Assembly: GCF_002608075.1 (NCBI RefSeq)
Contig: NZ_LAHA01000011.1
Coordinates: 62,001-126,000, forward strand
Reading direction: 5' to 3'
Origin: Nostoc linckia z4
Lineage (GTDB): Bacteria > Cyanobacteriota > Cyanobacteriia > Cyanobacteriales > Nostocaceae
Length of the DNA: 64,000 bases
Shown: piece after piece, positions 1 to 8,654 of the stretch
How the letters are laid out: the number at the start of each line of letters is the position of its first letter
How positions within the stretch are numbered: the first letter of the stretch is position 1
The notes under the pieces: model-generated
Told to the model about the DNA's origin: nothing
Databases searched by the model: none
What the model saw: the letters and a program-made list of their open reading frames with translations, nothing else
Translations under genes and position numbers: made by a program

Positions 1-395
1 CCTAAAGGATAGGCAATTTCATTCCAAAGCACGTGAATTCCAATGCTAGTTAATGCCTTTGTGATTTCTGTTTTTGCGTGTTTATAATGAATATCATGGT
101 TGCCAAGAATACCACATATTCCAAAACGGCTTTCCAGATGCTTGAGTCGAAGTATTAATTGGTGAATTGGTTCGGGATCGTCAGTTACATAGTCGCCTGT
201 CAATAAAACTAAGTCTGGTTCAGCTTCATTGCTAACTGCGATCGCCTTCTCTAGCATACCTTCCGACAGCCGCAAACCATCGTAATGAAAATCTGATAAC
301 TGCACCAACTTCTTACCCTGTAATGATGCAGGCAATCCTGCAATCTTAACCGTCAATTTCTCTGTACTCAACGGCCCAGATAACAACCAATGCAT
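1..395 (-). CDS. Metallophosphoesterase (3' part missing at window edge)
   Basis: Read on the minus strand from ATG at 395; a stop codon lies in frame just upstream (417-419), so this start is nearly forced. The 131 visible codons hold the N-terminal half of a calcineurin-like phosphoesterase: metal-binding D35-x-H37 (SDFHYDG), GD at 67-68 (LLTGDYVTD) and GNHD at 98-101. The family hydrolyses phosphoester bonds with a two-metal centre. The layout resembles YaeI/LpxG-type enzymes that act on lipid-linked phosphoesters, but the substrate cannot be told from this part. The protein runs off the left edge, so its C-terminal His ligands are not visible. Confidence 0.85.
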   Translation of the reverse strand, partial: MHWLLSGPLSTEKLTVKIAGLPASLQGKKLVQLSDFHYDGLRLSEGMLEKAIAVSNEAEPDLVLLTGDYVTDDPEPIHQLILRLKHLESRFGICGILGNHDIHYKHAKTEITKALTSIGIHVLWNEIAYPL

Positions 396-791
396 AAGAC
401 GTTCAATAAACCATAATCATAGAGCTTATAGCTTAGCTGAACATCGCCGAATTGTGTGTAGGAACCAATAGAACTTGTTGAAAATTTCATGAAAACTAGA
501 GATTGTGGCGTATTTATACTAGGACTTACGCAAGGAATATTTTGTCATTGCGACTGGAACGTAGTGTAGGGAAACAATCCCAGCGTCATACCATTTCACG
601 AAATACCTGATACAGATGGATGGGTAGGGGTGTACAGCTGTCATTGGTGTCAACTTAAGCTCAAACTCTTGTAATAAAAAATTAGCGCTACCTTCCCTTG
701 AAGATAACGCTATTATTTTGATTTAATTCAAAAATAAAATATTTAAATGACTTTGCTAAATCTTCTTGGTTGATTGGTTGCAATCTTGCTC
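396..791. other. Intergenic region, no gene seen
   Basis: About 400 bases between the phosphoesterase start and the GlsB-like gene's 3' end. I see no coding potential. It carries a short element around 525-590 (cttacgcaaggaat... ggaacgtagtgtaggg) of a kind common between genes in Nostocales, and A+T-rich DNA from 670 to 760. Confidence 0.5.
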
Positions 792-1064
792 CTATACAGC
801 ACTGCGACGAGTTAACAAGTTCCACAAGAAAACTGCTACAAGTGCGCCTAAAACTGCTACTACGACACCGGGTATGCTGAGAGTGGGAGCTGCTAGAGTT
901 AACGTTCCCGTACTAAAAAAGATACCCAAGCTACCACCAACAAAAGCACCGATAATTCCTAACAAGATTGTTCCGAGAATTCCGCCGCCTTGATGACCGG
1001 GGTAGATGGCTTTGGCGATGGCACCAGCAATTAAACCTAAAACAATCCAAGCAAGAATATTCAT
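792..1064 (-). CDS. GlsB/YeaQ/YmgE-family (transglycosylase-associated) membrane protein
   Basis: This 90-residue protein is typical of the family: three hydrophobic helices (about residues 3-19, 28-50 and 59-82) joined by glycine-rich turns such as GHQGGG and GGSLGIFFS. The family is an inner-membrane stress-response group of unknown biochemistry; the name 'transglycosylase-associated' is historical. It appears monocistronic, with no close same-strand neighbour. The opposite-strand frame over the same bases is a shadow. Confidence 0.85.
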   Translation of the reverse strand: MNILAWIVLGLIAGAIAKAIYPGHQGGGILGTILLGIIGAFVGGSLGIFFSTGTLTLAAPTLSIPGVVVAVLGALVAVFLWNLLTRRSAV

Positions 1065-1526
1065 GATTATTAATTTGGTAAAGGTTTTTTACTTACAAAT
1101 TAATATTAGCAATCTGAGTATTAGTACTCCATCCATCATCCGAATTAATTATTAATATCCACAAGTAGTACTTAAATAAGTGTTAATTGATTTCATATAT
1201 CCTCCTATTGGGGTAGATAATCCAGAAAAAAAAGCTCCTAGTTGGTCTTTAACTAGAAGCTATCAAACTATTGCTTGGTAATAACAGTATATTGATTTTC
1301 AATGGGCTATCTCCTCTACTAGAAGTGTCATTTATCATTAGTCATTGGTTATTAGTTATCAGTCATTAGCTATTTGTCTTTGAAATTTTCCTGGTAAAAA
1401 TGCTGTTGTTAGCTTGTTTACCCATAAGGGATAGCAAAGTCAAAAGCTAGCGGACTCGGCTTAACATACGCCGCACTCAGCCAACTTTGTTGTTCCCTAA
1501 TGACTAATAACCTATGATAATTACTT
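1065..1526. other. Intergenic region with tandem repeats and a minus-strand terminator
   Basis: No gene seen. It contains the terminator described at 1225-1261, a degenerate repeat of the tcattagtcattggttattag type around 1330-1375, and A+T-rich DNA upstream of the GlsB-like gene that may hold its promoter. Confidence 0.5.
1225..1261 (-). terminator. Intrinsic terminator, minus strand
   Basis: Read on the minus strand: an 11-bp stem with one mismatch (AGCTtCTAGTT and AACTAGgAGCT, arms at 1251-1261 and 1233-1243), a 7-base loop, then a run of T (the A run at 1225-1233 on the plus strand). It lies about 265 bases downstream of the small membrane-protein gene ending at 1527, and probably ends that transcript. 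Confidence 0.7.
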
Positions 1527-1787
1527 TCATTTACTACTACTAATCTTCCATCGTTCTTGATGCATAGGAACTCGTAACAAGTTACTTAAAGACCAATGGA
1601 TTATCAAGTAAATCAAACTACTCAAAGTCAATAACATTACAGTCAAAATCGTCTTATATGCGTGAATATGCCACCAAAAGACCTTGGCTTGTGTTGTACC
1701 TAACCGTACAAACTTCAGCCAATTCACTACATTAACGCTATTGGAATCGTGAAACGATGCTACTGTGTTTTCTCGCGCAATTGTCAT
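1527..1787 (-). CDS. Small single-pass membrane protein, function unknown
   Basis: 86 residues from ATG at 1787. This start is preferred over one nine codons further upstream because AAGGAG sits eight bases before it. One clear hydrophobic segment (TILTVMLLTLSSLIYLIIHW, about residues 46-65) is flanked by an amphipathic N-terminal half and a short basic tail. I recognise no family. The strong ribosome site and the downstream terminator suggest it is a real, separately transcribed gene. Confidence 0.6.
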   Translation of the reverse strand: MTIARENTVASFHDSNSVNVVNWLKFVRLGTTQAKVFWWHIHAYKTILTVMLLTLSSLIYLIIHWSLSNLLRVPMHQERWKISSSK

Positions 1788-1904
1788 TGTAATCACTCCT
1801 TGAGTCCCAAGCATTGAAGTTATTTTCTTATAACTACGATAAATCTATCGGTTTACCGTTATTTTATTATATGCAATATCTCATAGCTTGATGCAATAAG
1901 CAAG

Positions 1905-2050
1905 TGTGGGAATGGGGCATAGGGCATAGGGCATATTAGTATTGAAAATTAGGTATTAGAAAACTAGTTGAGACTGCCAAATCCTAGCTTTCAATGCCCA
2001 ATACTTCGACTACGCTCAGTACAAGTGCCCCATGCCCAATGCCCAATCCT
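1905..2050. repeat. Short tandem repeats and a dispersed repeat before eda
   Basis: Heptamer-type repeats (ggggcatagggcata at 1914-1935; atgcccaat units around 1995-2050) flank a segment (about 2003-2033, cgactacgctcagtacaagt) that recurs in inverse orientation near 11030-11053. The open frame extends into it, giving a spurious N-terminus for the following gene. Confidence 0.6.
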
Positions 2051-2683
2051 ATGCCTAATCAAATTTGGTTATCACAGTTACAAAAACATAAAGCGATCGC
2101 AGTTATTCGCGCTGCTAAAAAAGAATGGGGACGAGAAATGGCTATGGCTGTGGCGTCTGGGGGAATGCAGCTAATTGAAATTACCTGGAATAGTGATGGT
2201 GCTGAGGAATTAATCAGTGAACTACGTTCGGAATTACCAGGGTGTACTATTGGCACTGGTACGCTGTTCAATATGCAGCAGCTCAAGGAAGCCATCACTT
2301 CTGGGGCGCAATTTTTATTTACACCCCACGTTGACTTAGCAATGATTCAAGCCGCACGAGAACAACATGTGCCCATTATCCCAGGAGCGCTAACGCCCAC
2401 AGAAATTGTTACCGCTTGGAGTCATGGTGCTAGTTGTGTAAAAGTATTTCCCGTGCAAGCAGTGGGCGGGGCTGATTATATTAAAAGTTTACAAGGCCCC
2501 CTGGGTGAGATTCCCTTAATTCCCACTGGCGGTGTCAGCGTAGAAAATGCCAAAGAATTTTTACAAGCAGGGGCGATGGCCGTGGGTTTGAGCAGTGAAT
2601 TATTTCCCAAAAACCTTGTTAGCCAGGGTAATTGGGAGGCGATCGCAACTAAGGCAGCAAAACTAATGCAACATTTGAGTTAA
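2051..2683 (+). CDS. eda: 2-keto-3-deoxy-6-phosphogluconate (KDPG)/KHG aldolase
   Basis: Class I aldolase that cleaves KDPG to pyruvate and glyceraldehyde-3-phosphate, the last step of the Entner-Doudoroff route; the family may also act on 4-hydroxy-2-oxoglutarate. With the start at 2051 (MPNQIW) the protein has 210 residues, normal for the family. The Schiff-base lysine is K131 (CVKVFPVQ) and the catalytic glutamate is E43 (IEITW). Phosphate-binding glycines lie in IPTGGV and AVGLSSELF. The frame is open back to 1994, but those 19 residues come from intergenic repeat DNA. No other Entner-Doudoroff gene is adjacent. Confidence 0.9.
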   Translation: MPNQIWLSQLQKHKAIAVIRAAKKEWGREMAMAVASGGMQLIEITWNSDGAEELISELRSELPGCTIGTGTLFNMQQLKEAITSGAQFLFTPHVDLAMIQAAREQHVPIIPGALTPTEIVTAWSHGASCVKVFPVQAVGGADYIKSLQGPLGEIPLIPTGGVSVENAKEFLQAGAMAVGLSSELFPKNLVSQGNWEAIATKAAKLMQHLS

Positions 2684-2796
2684 TTTAGAATCAAATCATC
2701 AAAAATTTATGTCTATTAAACTAATAGATATGGAAAGAAAAGTGAAAACTGGTAACTTTCCTAAAACCAGATAATTTGAGTGTGAGTGTATCTAGT

Positions 2797-3312
2797 ATGA
2801 AAAGGCAGATTTATCCTAACTGGGTGCGTAATTTTAAAATCCTCCTCGCTGGTACAGCACTATCTTTAAGTGTTTTTACTACTACTGAAACCAGTGAAGT
2901 TTGGGCAAATTCTCAAAATCCAAGCTTTACCCAAACAATGCAGAAATTACAAAAATCGGATAAACGTTGGATTCAAATTAATCTTACAAAACAACGATTA
3001 ATAGCTTGGGAAGGCGACAGAGTTGTTTATGGGAGTGCCATTTCTTCTGGTAAAAAATCCACTCCCACCTTAGTTGGTACTTTTAATATTCAATCCAAGT
3101 TTAAAACTACAAGGATGAGGGGAACAGGCTACGATGTTCCTAACGTTCCCTATGCCATGTTTTACCAAGGTAACTACGGTATTCACGGTGCTTACTGGCA
3201 TAAGAGATTTGGTACTCCAGTAAGCCACGGCTGCGTAAATCTTGCACCTAAACATGCTAAATGGCTATTTGGCTGGGCATCAGTGGGGACACCAATAGTC
3301 ATCCATAAATAG
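2797..3312 (+). CDS. L,D-transpeptidase (YkuD domain), copy 1
   Basis: 171 residues from ATG at 2797; a TTG seven codons upstream is the alternative. The N-terminus (KILLAGTALSLSVFTTT) looks like an export signal, so the enzyme should act on periplasmic peptidoglycan. The YkuD domain follows (WIQINLTKQRLIAWEG), with H130 (HGAYWH) and the catalytic SHGCVN motif with C146. The family forms 3-3 cross-links or attaches proteins to peptidoglycan. It lacks a LysM or other wall-binding domain. A close paralogue lies 580 bases downstream, so the pair probably arose by tandem duplication. Confidence 0.88.
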   Translation: MKRQIYPNWVRNFKILLAGTALSLSVFTTTETSEVWANSQNPSFTQTMQKLQKSDKRWIQINLTKQRLIAWEGDRVVYGSAISSGKKSTPTLVGTFNIQSKFKTTRMRGTGYDVPNVPYAMFYQGNYGIHGAYWHKRFGTPVSHGCVNLAPKHAKWLFGWASVGTPIVIHK

Positions 3313-3378
3313 TAAGTGAAGCCACTCCAAGCTTATTTCGGTAAAAAATTTATAAATAACAGGAAATCAAGACAATTA

Positions 3379-3414
3379 GAAGATTTCCAGCAACATTTTA
3401 TGCTGGGAATCTTC
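3379..3414 (+). terminator. Strong hairpin downstream of L,D-transpeptidase 1
   Basis: 14-bp stem with one G-T pair: gaagatttccagca at 3379-3392 and tgctgggaatcttc at 3401-3414, with an 8-base loop. No T tract follows, so it is either a non-classical terminator (intrinsic terminators are often weak in cyanobacteria) or a 3'-end stabiliser. Confidence 0.5.
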
Positions 3415-3570
3415 GGAATCGGAATTATTCAACTTCAAGTAAAATGTAGGGTAAGGCATTAATACAAATGTTGGATTTTAGAGTTGAGATTTTGGATTGA
3501 GAGCGTGTTTCATAAATCTCCAAAATCCTATCTATGCCAATTTGTGATGCAAGTATTTGCCTAAAATCAA

Positions 3571-3689
3571 TAGACCTCTTGCAAAAGTGCTTTTTGCACT
3601 GTTGTGGTCAAAGGGATGCATCTTTATTGGGGAAAGAGAAAATACCAAACCTTTCCCCTTCCCCTTTTCCCACTTCTGTCAGAAGTCTA
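3571..3689 (+). repeat. MITE-like dispersed repeat, copy 1
   Basis: 119 bp starting tagacctctt and ending agaagtcta, i.e. short imperfect inverted ends (the reverse complement of the right end is tagacttct). Inside are an aaaagtgctttttgcact hairpin and a pyrimidine-rich right half. Related copies lie at 8369-8483 and 57782-57889. It contains no gene. Confidence 0.65.
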
Positions 3690-3892
3690 ATAAGCGTAAA
3701 TCCTGACAATTTATCTCTCAGAAAAAATGCAAATAATAATCCGGGGAGAGTTTGCATTTCATCTTGAAATTACAGATTTTTGCTCATTATCGATTAATTA
3801 TTCATCATTAGTTAAAACCGCTCGTTTAACTAAGGATAAATAACTAATGACTAATGACTACTGACTAATGACTAATTAGAAGGTGAGGCATA

Positions 3893-4432
3893 ATGCAATC
3901 CTGGATTCGCAGTGGTGGAATTCGTTCCTCAAAAACTTTTTGTACAGGCGTGGTGTTAACAGTGGCGACTTTATTTTCTTGGTCGCCGCCGTTAGCGGGT
4001 AATCCCAATTTTGCTACAGCTAAAGCCACGTCAGCTAATGAAAACAGCATCACTGTATCTAGTATCAGCCAAACGTCCCAACCTCGCTGGATTGAAATTG
4101 ACTTGTCAGAACAACGGTTACGTGGATGGGAAGGTAAAAAACTCGTTTACTCATATCGAATTTCCGCAGGTAAGCGATCGACTCCTACACCCATAGGTAA
4201 ATTCCGGATTAATTCTAAGTATCGCACTCACCGGATGCGAGGCAGGGGCTACAACATCCCTGATGTTCCTTACACAATGTATTTCTATAGAGGCTATGCC
4301 ATTCACGGTGCATACTGGCATAACCGTTTTGGAACTCCAGTCAGCCACGGTTGCGTGAATTTACCTGTTAAGCAAGCTCGCAATCTTTACAACTGGGCTG
4401 CAACGGGAACTTTAGTAGTGGTGCATAAATAG
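3893..4432 (+). CDS. L,D-transpeptidase (YkuD domain), copy 2
   Basis: 179 residues from ATG at 3893, preceded by AAGGTGAGG as ribosome site. The hydrophobic stretch at about residues 15-30 ([16 protein letters not shown]) acts as a signal peptide or anchor. The YkuD domain holds HGAYWH and SHGCVN with the catalytic cysteine C154. It is very similar to the gene at 2797 across the whole mature domain, including RMRGxGY, VPY and [20 protein letters not shown], and differs mainly in the signal region. Predicted role: periplasmic peptidoglycan 3-3 cross-linking. Confidence 0.88.
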   Translation: MQSWIRSGGIRSSKTFCTGVVLTVATLFSWSPPLAGNPNFATAKATSANENSITVSSISQTSQPRWIEIDLSEQRLRGWEGKKLVYSYRISAGKRSTPTPIGKFRINSKYRTHRMRGRGYNIPDVPYTMYFYRGYAIHGAYWHNRFGTPVSHGCVNLPVKQARNLYNWAATGTLVVVHK

Positions 4433-4783
4433 GGCTTGCGACAGTTACCCCTCCCCTTGCCAAGTTACGGTATACACACAAATCAGCTGATTAAGCAAAG
4501 TTTTACCCCACCTTGTCAAGGGAAGGGACTGAATTTCTTTTTTCCCCCTTGACAAGGGGGGATTAAGGGAGGTAAACAGAAGTCCTCAAAAAATGATTTG
4601 CTAGGGTAATACCATTTTGGATTTTAGATTTTGGATTGTGAAACAGTTAGTAGTAATCGCTTTTGACTATACATCTGTCGCAATCATTTTTCAAATTGGT
4701 ATAAGATATTCTCTATGAAAATCAATCGCTTCAGCAAAAAAGAAAATGCAATTTCTACTTTGGTTTTTTAAGGAAGTGTTGAT
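4433..4783. repeat. Intergenic region with inverted repeat
   Basis: The segment 4511-4556 carries an inverted repeat (ccttgtcaaggg with cccttgacaagg) around a pyrimidine-rich loop, followed by a ggggggattaagggaggt tail, a common dispersed element of cyanobacterial genomes. It could also end the transpeptidase transcript. No gene seen. Confidence 0.5.
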
Positions 4784-5374
4784 ATGAGCATTCCACTTTT
4801 AGACCAGCCGATAGAAGAAAAACTCGTAACTCTTAAAGATATTTCTTGGCAGCAATTCAAAGGGATTGAAGCCCAGCTATTAGACAACCACAATGTCCGA
4901 TTGTCTTATTTGTCAGGAATGCTAGAAATTATGTCTCCGATTGGTGAAGAACATGAATTCGTGAAAAGAACTCTCGGTTATTTGCTAGAAGCTTACATGA
5001 GAGAGTTGGGTATCCGGTTTTACGGTCGTGGTGGGTATACCTTGGAAGAACCGGGGTATGCTTCTGGTACACCAGATGAGTCTTACAGCATTGGCACAAA
5101 AAAAGAAGTTCCTGACATCGTTATTGAAGTTATTGTCACCAGTGGAACTATCAATAGGAAGGAGTTATATAAACCCAAAAAAGTCCCTGAGGTCTGGTTT
5201 TGGAAATCTAACTCTATAAAAATATTTCGTCTTAATGAGGGGGGCGAATATTCAGAAATAGACCGGAGTGGATTTTTCCCTGATTTAGACCCCGCCCTAC
5301 TACTGCGTTATATTGCTATGCCTGACCAGTACGATGCTGTACAGGAATTTATTCAGGCTATCAGAAATTGCTAA
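4784..5374 (+). CDS. Uma2-family (DUF820) putative endonuclease, copy 1
   Basis: 196 residues from ATG at 4784, with AAGGAAG eleven bases upstream. It has the PD-(D/E)xK-like Uma2 fold signature: VPDIVIEV (about residues 109-116), then KELYKPKKVPEVWFW. These proteins are strongly expanded in cyanobacteria and are often near mobile DNA; no substrate is established for most. It stands alone between unrelated genes. Two further family members occur in this window at 13468 and 61723. Confidence 0.85.
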   Translation: MSIPLLDQPIEEKLVTLKDISWQQFKGIEAQLLDNHNVRLSYLSGMLEIMSPIGEEHEFVKRTLGYLLEAYMRELGIRFYGRGGYTLEEPGYASGTPDESYSIGTKKEVPDIVIEVIVTSGTINRKELYKPKKVPEVWFWKSNSIKIFRLNEGGEYSEIDRSGFFPDLDPALLLRYIAMPDQYDAVQEFIQAIRNC

Positions 5375-5445
5375 GTCTGGTTGTCCAATGGTCGTTTTGT
5401 TATGTCCCAGAGAACAGGGTTGAAAGTATATTTTCTATGTCGAAA

Positions 5446-8169
5446 TCACAACCAATTGCCAATTAACACATAGGAAGACCAAAAGCTTGGTGCTTTATAG
5501 TTAGGATGTTTCAAGAGTTTTAGCTGGGCACGGTGAACAGCTTCAGCTTTGGTGATGTTGCCACTTTTGAGTTCTTGATAAAAGCTACTAACAAACATTG
5601 CAGTTGATTTGTCATCAATTTGCCAGAGTGAGGCAATGGTGCTGCGTGCGCCAGCTCGTACAGCTGCACCTGCTAGGCCAAGGGCTGCACGAGTGTCTCC
5701 TGTTGCTGTTTGGCAAGCACTCAAAACTAATAGTTCCACTATGCTTTTATTTTGATTGCGAAAAAGAGTATCGAAATCTTTGACGTTAATCTGACCATCA
5801 AAATCCAAAATAAAAGTGTCCTCAAAACGAGAACTGAACTGGCCGTGGGTTGCCAAATGTACTATGTTGAATGAAGTTTCTGAAATTTCAGTTTCTAAAT
5901 TCTTTTTCTTAAAATCCCCATCTAACAGACGAGTTGTGGAAACTCCTGCTTTGGCAATACTGTCGAATTCAGATTTAATCCCCAGTAATGGGGCAAACTT
6001 GGGAAATCCAGGTGGGGGCTGAGTTAATCCTGCGGTGAGAGCTACTAATTTCTGTTTTAGCAGCGGTTTCGGGTCTAGGAGTTGCAGACCGACACTGAGG
6101 GCAACTGCGTATTTCTCTACTAAGTATTGCTTGCCATCGTACAGCGCGGACATTGGTATATTACGTAATACTCCGTCCAGCACAAATACTAGGGTCTTTA
6201 CCCCACTTTTTTGTAATTCTGATTCAATGGGTTGGAGCAGCCAGTTATAAACTTGTTGTGATTGGGCTTGAACAGTTTTGGTAGCAGTGGGATTAACAAG
6301 ATTTCTTCGCAGTTCTACTAAAAGTTCTTCTACTTTGGTTTGGGAAATCTTGTTACCGTAGTTTTTCAGGGGTTGGTTAGGAATTTTGACAATTACCTGG
6401 AGTTGTTCGGGAAGAATGATTGGATAGATAATGGCAGCGTCGGAACGATCTCCTTTGTCTACCACTTGGTCGAGGGTTATTCTCTGACCTTGCAGACAAG
6501 CTTCCCGAAAGAAGTCGTCTAATTCTGCTAGCTGGAGTGCTTCAATTCGCAGACGTGCTTTTTCTAATATTTTCTCGTCTGTTTTTCCATGTTGAGATTG
6601 CAGCAATAATTGTACTGACTGTCGGTAAACGGGTTCCACGCTGTCCCGAAAGTTGAATTGTACATCTTGATTAACTACGTCGTTATTTACTACTAAATCT
6701 CTGCGGAGAGATTGGAGAGTTTCCACAGCAGCATCATAAGCGGCGATCGCACCATTAATATCATTTTTTGCCCAGAGTAATCTACCTAACTGCCATTCCA
6801 ATGCATAGGTAATTTCAGGTGCATTACTGCTCTGTGCTAAACCTAATCCTTGCATAGTCAGACTTTGCGCCTCTGACAACTGTTTGGTTTGTTCGTACAA
6901 ACCACCTAAATTTTTGAAGGCGTAGGCCTCTGCTCGCTTATCTCCTAAACTCCGGGATTTCTCAATGGCACTGGCGAGTAGGAATGCTGTTTGCCGTAGC
7001 GGCGCGTTTAACTCCTGTTGAATGGGAAATAGGGAGGAAAAATTTTTAGTTAATGTTTGGGTTGGGAAATCAACATTATTCTTGACTTTTGATAAACTTT
7101 GTGAGTAGTTAACCAGAGCGTAGATACTAGCACGACTGAGTGGGAGTCGATCGAGTTGAGATTGAATCGCTGGTAAAAGAGTTTTAACTTCTGCCCATTG
7201 TTGGTCTTCAATAAGTAAACTCAGGTGATTGAGTTGAGCTTGGACTTTTGTGAGCGGTGAGGGAGATATTGCAACTGTTTGTTGATAATAGGCGATGGCT
7301 TTTAGTTTATCGTTTTGTTTGAGGGCATTATTTCCCAAGCTGAACAGACTGGCGCTAATATCTGCCTGTGATTGCAAGTTACGAGCAATTGTGAGACTTT
7401 CTTCTAAGACTTCCTGTGAGTCTTTGAAATTGCCTATTAGCATCAGGGCATCACCAAGCGATCGCAAACTCACTGTCTTTTCTATAGAATCGCGTTCAGA
7501 TTTTAGCTTTTGACGAAGTTTATCTAGAGTCTTGATTGCGCGCGGGTAAAATCCTTGAGTTTGCCAAGCTTGTGCTTGATTGATTAGCGATCGGACTACA
7601 CCATTTTTTTTATCTGCTTGCTGATAAATTTCTTCTGTCTGCTGCCAAGTTGCTAAAGCCGCCTCCGGTCGTCCCGTTGCCAATTGCAAACGACCTTGGA
7701 TGTCTAAGGATTGGGCTAATATTTGCAGATTTGGGTTTTGCTCCTCGGCTTTAAGCAAATTTAGGCTTTGTGTAATTGCCTGTTGTGCCTGACTCCATTT
7801 ACCGAGTTGCTGATAAGCTAAGGAGAGATTACTCAATGTCACTGCTAATCTGAGATTCTCCCCTTGCTGCTGATAAGCCTCCACAGCTTTTTGCAAAACT
7901 TCGGCGGCTTGAGTATAGTTGCCAGTATCATATAAAACTTTGCCTTGTTCCACGAGTGAAGCGGCGTCAGTAGTTCCAACCACAGAGGTAGTACTGTTAA
8001 CAGGCACTTGCGCTAAAGAATTGAATGAGTTAGGAACTTTTGCCAGTACAGGTGAACTGAGAATACATAACAAACCCATTAAAAAGCATAAAAACAAACA
8101 TATTGCTTTTTGCCTTTTCACTTTTAGAGAATTTCCACCACTAGGTTTAGTTGCTTGAGTTATGGGCAT
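5446..8169 (-). CDS. TPR repeat protein with C-terminal CHAT (caspase-like) domain
   Basis: 907 residues. An N-terminal signal/anchor (AICLFLCFLMGLLCILSSPVLA) suggests export. About 400 residues of TPR units follow (GNYTQAAEVLQKAVEAYQQQGENL and similar), then a CHAT domain. The CHAT caspase-fold dyad is present: H775 in HLATHGQF and C819 in LSACQTATGD, with the usual RSTIASLWQIDDKST after it, so peptidase activity is plausible. CHAT proteins in other bacteria act as proteases in defence or cell-death pathways; the cyanobacterial ones are mostly uncharacterised. The sigma-70-like gene at 8655-9308 lies upstream on the same strand, about 485 bases away across repeat DNA. Confidence 0.88.
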   Translation of the reverse strand: MPITQATKPSGGNSLKVKRQKAICLFLCFLMGLLCILSSPVLAKVPNSFNSLAQVPVNSTTSVVGTTDAASLVEQGKVLYDTGNYTQAAEVLQKAVEAYQQQGENLRLAVTLSNLSLAYQQLGKWSQAQQAITQSLNLLKAEEQNPNLQILAQSLDIQGRLQLATGRPEAALATWQQTEEIYQQADKKNGVVRSLINQAQAWQTQGFYPRAIKTLDKLRQKLKSERDSIEKTVSLRSLGDALMLIGNFKDSQEVLEESLTIARNLQSQADISASLFSLGNNALKQNDKLKAIAYYQQTVAISPSPLTKVQAQLNHLSLLIEDQQWAEVKTLLPAIQSQLDRLPLSRASIYALVNYSQSLSKVKNNVDFPTQTLTKNFSSLFPIQQELNAPLRQTAFLLASAIEKSRSLGDKRAEAYAFKNLGGLYEQTKQLSEAQSLTMQGLGLAQSSNAPEITYALEWQLGRLLWAKNDINGAIAAYDAAVETLQSLRRDLVVNNDVVNQDVQFNFRDSVEPVYRQSVQLLLQSQHGKTDEKILEKARLRIEALQLAELDDFFREACLQGQRITLDQVVDKGDRSDAAIIYPIILPEQLQVIVKIPNQPLKNYGNKISQTKVEELLVELRRNLVNPTATKTVQAQSQQVYNWLLQPIESELQKSGVKTLVFVLDGVLRNIPMSALYDGKQYLVEKYAVALSVGLQLLDPKPLLKQKLVALTAGLTQPPPGFPKFAPLLGIKSEFDSIAKAGVSTTRLLDGDFKKKNLETEISETSFNIVHLATHGQFSSRFEDTFILDFDGQINVKDFDTLFRNQNKSIVELLVLSACQTATGDTRAALGLAGAAVRAGARSTIASLWQIDDKSTAMFVSSFYQELKSGNITKAEAVHRAQLKLLKHPNYKAPSFWSSYVLIGNWL

Positions 8170-8368
8170 GGCAAATGGTAGATGATAACTGGGAATTGTA
8201 CAGGACTAACTCTAGGTGCTTGGACTACCAGGGTAATGTTACCACTTGCATCCATCAACAATCTGCGAGCTTCTACAATCTTATTTATCAGCAGTAGGAT
8301 CGGGTTTTATTCGATTTTTCCCAGTTTTCAATAAAGACAGGACTTATACAAAAATCATGTAATTTCGA

Positions 8369-8483
8369 CAAGAGTGCAATCAATTGCTTTTTGCACTCTT
8401 GTGGTCAAAGGGATGCATCTTTATTGGGGAAAGGGAAAATATCAAACATGCACCCCCTTTTCCCGACTTATCTTAGAAGTCTA
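8369..8483 (+). repeat. MITE-like dispersed repeat, copy 2
   Basis: Shares the segment tggtcaaagggatgcatctt and the ends ttagaagtcta with copy 1 at 3571. The left part differs but keeps a hairpin (aagagtgcaa with ttgcactctt). About 115 bp, no gene. Confidence 0.6.
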
Positions 8484-8538
8484 TTGATTCAAGAAGGCTG
8501 TTCACTCCTTCAAAGTGAAGCTAGGCACAGTCACTAAA

Positions 8539-8584
8539 GCCAGTCGCTCATAGGGAGAACCCCCTGTTCTGGGCGCTGGCTCAC
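8539..8584. repeat. Palindromic dispersed repeat
   Basis: gccagtcgctcat...gagaaccccctg...gcgctggctcac; its reverse complement closely matches 50292-50335. The outer arms and the central C/G runs can fold. Intergenic, no gene. Confidence 0.55.
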
Positions 8585-8654
8585 CGTTGATAGTTAACAC
8601 TCAACAACTAACAGTCAACAACTACTTTTGTTAGTTATGCTTTTTTAGCGTGCA

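Larger units (their letters stand above)
3313..3892. other. Intergenic region between the two L,D-transpeptidases
   Basis: No gene. It contains a strong hairpin at 3379-3414, a MITE-like repeat copy at 3571-3689, and a tandem repeat of the actaatgactaatgactact type at 3838-3876 just before the second transpeptidase. An open frame at 3534-3767 lies inside the repeat and has no protein-like composition. Confidence 0.55.
8170..8654. other. Repeat-filled intergenic region between CHAT gene and sigma-like gene
   Basis: No gene. It holds a MITE-like copy (8369-8483), a palindromic repeat (8539-8584, also at 50292-50335), a tandem tcaacaactaacagtcaacaac repeat (8597-8626) and a terminator-like hairpin with a T run at 8641-8646. 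The CHAT promoter presumably lies near 8170-8330. Confidence 0.55.

Noticed and set aside
766-993. Plus-strand 75-codon frame
   Set aside because: Lies antisense to the clear GlsB-like gene; proline/lysine-rich shadow.
3534-3767. 77-codon frame
   Set aside because: Coded by the MITE-like repeat; no ribosome site and no protein-like pattern.
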